Positions 60,530-64,000 of a stretch of DNA of 64,000 bases are shown here, piece by piece. The DNA lies in contig NC_069133.1 of the NCBI RefSeq assembly GCF_026914265.1, positions 11,105,937-11,169,936 of the forward strand, in the 5' to 3' direction. The notes below the pieces were generated by a model. It made no database searches. It worked only from the letters and a program-made list of their open reading frames with translations, and was not told the DNA's origin. Every line of letters starts with the position of its first letter. Within the stretch, counting starts at the first letter, position 1. Source of the stretch: Mya arenaria. Its lineage: Eukaryota > Mollusca > Bivalvia > Myida > Myidae. The translations under genes and the position numbers were made by a program.

Positions 60530-61831
60530 ATGAGTACTATTAGTTTTCGGCATACTGTGAATGACAGAGGCGCTGACAATGGCACTATTCTTTCTAATGC
60601 GACGGAAAGTGAATTATTGGACAAAATAAATGACGAAATAAGACGGGCTGTCACACCTGTGTCGGTTTTTGTTGGACTTGAAGTATTTCTTGGATTTTTT
60701 GGCAATTTATTTGTTCTGTACGTGTTTAAAAAGCGTTACCATAACTGTAATTTCCGCTACTTTGTGCTGTGCTTGGCTTTTTTAGACTTTATCAGCACGC
60801 TCACCACGATGCCTGGAGAGATTCTCACGCAGCAATACTGGTACAAGTACCCGTTCCCCATCATCTGTAAAGTCAAGTCCTTCTTTAATATGTTCACTGT
60901 ATCAGGGGAGGCGTTTTGTCTGTGCACAATTGCCGTCGATCGCTACCGGAAGGTGTGTGCTCCATTTGGATGGCAGATCAGGCCTCGCCAGGCGCGTATC
61001 TTGTGCGGAATCATCTACGTCGCGGCGTTTGCCATTTCTCTCCCGGTCTCGTTCTTCTGGGGAATCCACAAGGACGTTAGGATATACAGGAACAGAAATG
61101 TCACTGTCACTATCTGTGAAAAGGATGCTCATTATGTAGACAGTAGACAGCCGTTTGTATACGCTACATCAGTGGAGGTCATTATTGGGATATGTTTGGT
61201 GGTCATGCTCGTTCTTTATATACTGGTAGCAAAGAAACTCATTATAAGTCGTCCATTGGCTAAAAGGCGCCAACAATCAGGCGCCCATATGGTCAGCAAG
61301 TCACCAGCGTTACAGACAAAATTCAAACACAAAACTGAGATCAGCAGTGGAGGAGGTGTTTCCTTTTCTGACGTACTGATCAGGAATGGAATAGCAACCA
61401 AAGAGTTGAGTACAACGGAAATGAGGTCCATCGATGACGAAAGTGTCCCAGTTGACGTCAATGATGTTTATAGCACGGACACCGAAACAACGCGTGAGGG
61501 TGGAACGTCTGATGACCTTCACAGGCACCGGTCGCAGCGTCGACGTCGAGAAATAGCTACCCGTGTTCGCCGGAAAACGTACATCATGTTTGTTCTGACA
61601 ATCTTATTCATTGTCACAACAATTATGTATATGACATTATTAGCGTTTATATCAGGAGGGATCTTAAAGAGTTTAAATGACTATGAGAAGGCCGTATATT
61701 TCTTCTTCTTCAGACTTGTGTTCATAAACCATGTTATCAACCCTTTCTTGTACGGCTGTCTTGATCCTCAGTTTAAACAAATATTAGGAGATATGAAAAC
61801 ATACGTACTTAAAACACTAAGGAACGGTTGA
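60530..61831 (+). CDS. Class A G protein-coupled receptor, copy C
   Basis: A 433-residue, single-exon receptor and the most divergent of the three, though still clearly alike along the whole length. I chose the ATG at 60530 because the sequence from it (MSTISFRHTVND) aligns with the first residues of A and B; an in-frame upstream ATG-less extension to 60479 does not. N23 and a site in loop 2 (NVT) are possible glycosylation sites. Helix 1 has N59, and DRY is at 135-137. Helix 4 keeps both residues deleted in B. Helix 6 (FIVTTIM) again lacks CWxP, and NPFLY ends helix 7. Loop 3 is long, acidic in the middle and Arg-rich before helix 6. The receptor-C-like loop 3 is also the best match for the pseudogene at 28035. 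Confidence 0.95.
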   Translation: MSTISFRHTVNDRGADNGTILSNATESELLDKINDEIRRAVTPVSVFVGLEVFLGFFGNLFVLYVFKKRYHNCNFRYFVLCLAFLDFISTLTTMPGEILTQQYWYKYPFPIICKVKSFFNMFTVSGEAFCLCTIAVDRYRKVCAPFGWQIRPRQARILCGIIYVAAFAISLPVSFFWGIHKDVRIYRNRNVTVTICEKDAHYVDSRQPFVYATSVEVIIGICLVVMLVLYILVAKKLIISRPLAKRRQQSGAHMVSKSPALQTKFKHKTEISSGGGVSFSDVLIRNGIATKELSTTEMRSIDDESVPVDVNDVYSTDTETTREGGTSDDLHRHRSQRRRREIATRVRRKTYIMFVLTILFIVTTIMYMTLLAFISGGILKSLNDYEKAVYFFFFRLVFINHVINPFLYGCLDPQFKQILGDMKTYVLKTLRNG

Positions 61832-63617
61832 TTAAACTGTGTGCGTGTCATTTTTTGCCAACGATAGTCGCGTTCCTCAAATTATGTTCAACGGAACTCT
61901 AGATACAAATGATTTGCATGCTACGACCTCCGATCTAGTGGCATTTTTTTCGCCATATTCGTACTCAGCGCGACTGTAAAACAAGTATGTTCCAATATTT
62001 CAAGAAAGTGTGCAAACAAGAAAAAATGGTAGCCACCCGAAATAATGAAACGTCAACCGACAACGTCACAGAGGTATAGCCCAATGCAGTGTGTTTTTAT
62101 CAACAAAACGTATGATTAAGTGCTGATTTTAAATTGTTGCATATTATGATTACATTTAAAAAAGAAAAACACGTCATTCCAAAGACAAAGACTTTGTGTA
62201 AATACATGTCAATTTATATAAGTTCACTTCCAGTATTTTCTAAATGCATTCTTGTGTTTGTCAGAGTGCGAGTTAATGCGTAAATATATTGTTGTGTTTC
62301 CTCCGTAAAGGTATTGTACCTTTTTAAATCTGTTTGAAAGTTTGTGTCTGTTTTCTTTTTTTACGGTTTGGATGAAAACATAATCCTTAATTATAAAATC
62401 TATAGAAAAACGAACCTTGTATTGCGCTCGATGTCTATAGTGATCATGCCATTTTGTATATGTTTCATTGTTAAACGCGAGACTCTTTTGTTTTGGAACC
62501 AATTACAATGGCCTTTTTAATAATGAAATTGTATAAATTGTACAACAAAATTATAATTATTCAATTATATAATATAAAAGTAAAAAATGAGTTTCAAAAC
62601 CTCTTTTTTCAGTGTTTATTTAGTACATATGGGTATCTTTAATAATATAAACAATAAAATAATAATATAATAAAAAATATTAATATCTGTAATAATGCTG
62701 TGGATTAATCTATAACAATTCAACTTAATTGCTAAAAATTTTTTTAAAGGTATGAAAATAAGAAAATGTTTTTACAAGACCAAAATTATCAACACAGCTA
62801 ATATTGCTAACTGTAATAGGAAGTCCATAATGAGTCAGATTTGTACTTAAAAAATCAAAGTCAGCACTTTGTATAATAGTAGAGCAATCGCAACTACAAG
62901 TTGTTGAAAACAGGCAAACAAGGAAATTTAAAAAAAAATCACACTATTTTCAGCGTTTAAGTATTGTATATATATATAGCCCTATTTTGATCTTCCCTTA
63001 TTTGTTAAAATACAGAGCTAGCCTCTCATAACACGCTCTTAAGAATTTCAAGTATTCAACACATGAGATTTAGTTGGTTCAGTAAAGAGTGATCGACCTC
63101 TATGAAAAATGTGATCAGATCTTAGCTGGTTCAGCTAGGAGTGGTTAAAGTCTATGAGTATAGTGTTGTTGTTAAAACTAAAAACATAACATTTCTAGTT
63201 GTTGTTTTTTTTAATTTCATAGATATGAGTAGCGATTGACATTGGTAAGGATTTCCTGCGAATAATCACTTCTGAGTTACAGCACTAATACTTTTTTGCA
63301 ATTGTATTCTTGTTATAAATAGACATGCGCTTTATTTCAAGTTAAATTATGTTCTTGTATTATTCTTTCAGCTTGAAGGAAAAAGGGGGTAATACTTGTC
63401 TGAAATAAACAGTTCACTATATGTGTGTCTACATCTGTACAATAGGCAAACGGTGCACATGTAAACGATAAAAGTAAATAAACTATTGCACTATGTGATG
63501 TGTTATTTTCTTTCATTTTTGTATAGACATTGATAATGAATCAAGCTTAATCTTTATTTCAAGACTCTATTTGAAGCAAAATAATTTGTTTGGGCGTAAA
63601 ATTTATGACGTTATTTA
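61832..63617. other. 3' flank of receptor C
   Basis: Non-coding. Patches match the A and B flanks: ACAATGGCCTTTTTAATAAT near 62505 and the repeated GGTTCAG-TA-GAGTG-T segments with CTATGA at 63070-63160. The 92-codon minus frame at 62224-62502 is unsupported. Confidence 0.55.
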
Positions 63618-64000
63618 TCTGTTCTTGTCTAAGGGGCACCGGGGTTACACATCGGGTCTAGTCCAACTGGTTTCCCCGTTACACAATCTGTCCTTGTCTA
63701 GCGGACACCTGGATTACACATCCGGTCTTGTCCTACGGGCATCGCCGTTACTAATTCTACATGTCTAACGAACACCGGGGTTACACATCGGGTCTAGTTC
63801 CACGGGCAACGTCGTTACTCAATCTGGCCTGGTCTTACGGACACCGGGGTTACACATCCGGTTAGTCATACGCGCATCATCGTTACCCAATCAATCTGTT
63901 CTTGTTTAACGGATACCGGGGTTACATATCGGGTCTTTTCATACGGGCATCGCCGTTACTCAATCTGGCCTTGTCTAACGGACACCGGGGCTACACATCC
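63618..64000 (+). repeat. Minisatellite, about 70-bp dimeric unit, running off the window
   Basis: The unit joins two related halves of about 35 bases: one with CGTTACTCAATCTGGCCTTG and GGACACCGG, one with GGTTACACATCGGGTCTAGT and ACGGGCATCGC. Each half resembles the 35-bp unit of 27086-28026. About five dimers are visible and the array continues past the end. The open frame at 63571-63768 is an artefact. Confidence 0.85.

Overview
This is animal nuclear DNA, most likely from a bivalve mollusc. It is AT-rich, with large introns, many micro- and minisatellites, and miniature inverted-repeat elements (MITEs) and dispersed repeats of kinds I associate with bivalve genomes. The taxon is an inference from repeat style and gene content. 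There are no bacterial operons, CRISPR arrays or rRNA genes.

Four genes on the + strand can be supported. Three are intronless paralogous class A (rhodopsin-like) G protein-coupled receptors: copy A 17725-19038, copy B 32641-33948, copy C 60530-61831. A broken fourth copy, covering only part of intracellular loop 3, lies at 28035-28320. The fourth gene (44144-52322, six exons) encodes a secreted protein with a signal peptide, a short coiled coil and a C-terminal fibrinogen-related domain (FReD). Such proteins are usually innate-immune lectins. Splice phases agree at every junction except that exon 4 is one base short, which shifts the frame inside the FReD.

Most of the rest is explained by old segmental duplication of the receptor unit. 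Unit A (about 13.1-22.7 kb, continuing to 26.3 kb) matches unit B (about 29.7-37.6 kb plus 41.4-43.8 kb) nearly end to end. Unit C (about 53.5-55.5 kb and 59.2-63.5 kb) is older and rearranged. Receptor-less relics lie at 2.5-2.9 kb, 10.6-11.8 kb and 29.3-29.5 kb. Comparing units reveals insertions with empty sites (MITEs at 30524-30773 and 36763-37214, a 0.55 kb element at 13904-14455, a retroposon end at 21198-21475) and an apparent deletion of about 0.9 kb in unit B.

Tandem arrays sit at the edges of these blocks: 47-bp and 49-bp units (23.2-24.4 kb), triplet microsatellites (26.3-26.7 kb), 35-bp units against the pseudogene (27.1-28.0 kb), about 150 copies of a 25-bp unit in the FReD intron (47.8-51.6 kb), and a 70-bp dimeric relative of the 35-bp unit running off the window end (63.6-64.0 kb). 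The picture is a lineage-specific receptor cluster growing by tandem duplication, with gene conversion between copies A and B, and an immune-lectin-type gene between copies B and C. No coordination between receptors and lectin gene can be shown from sequence.
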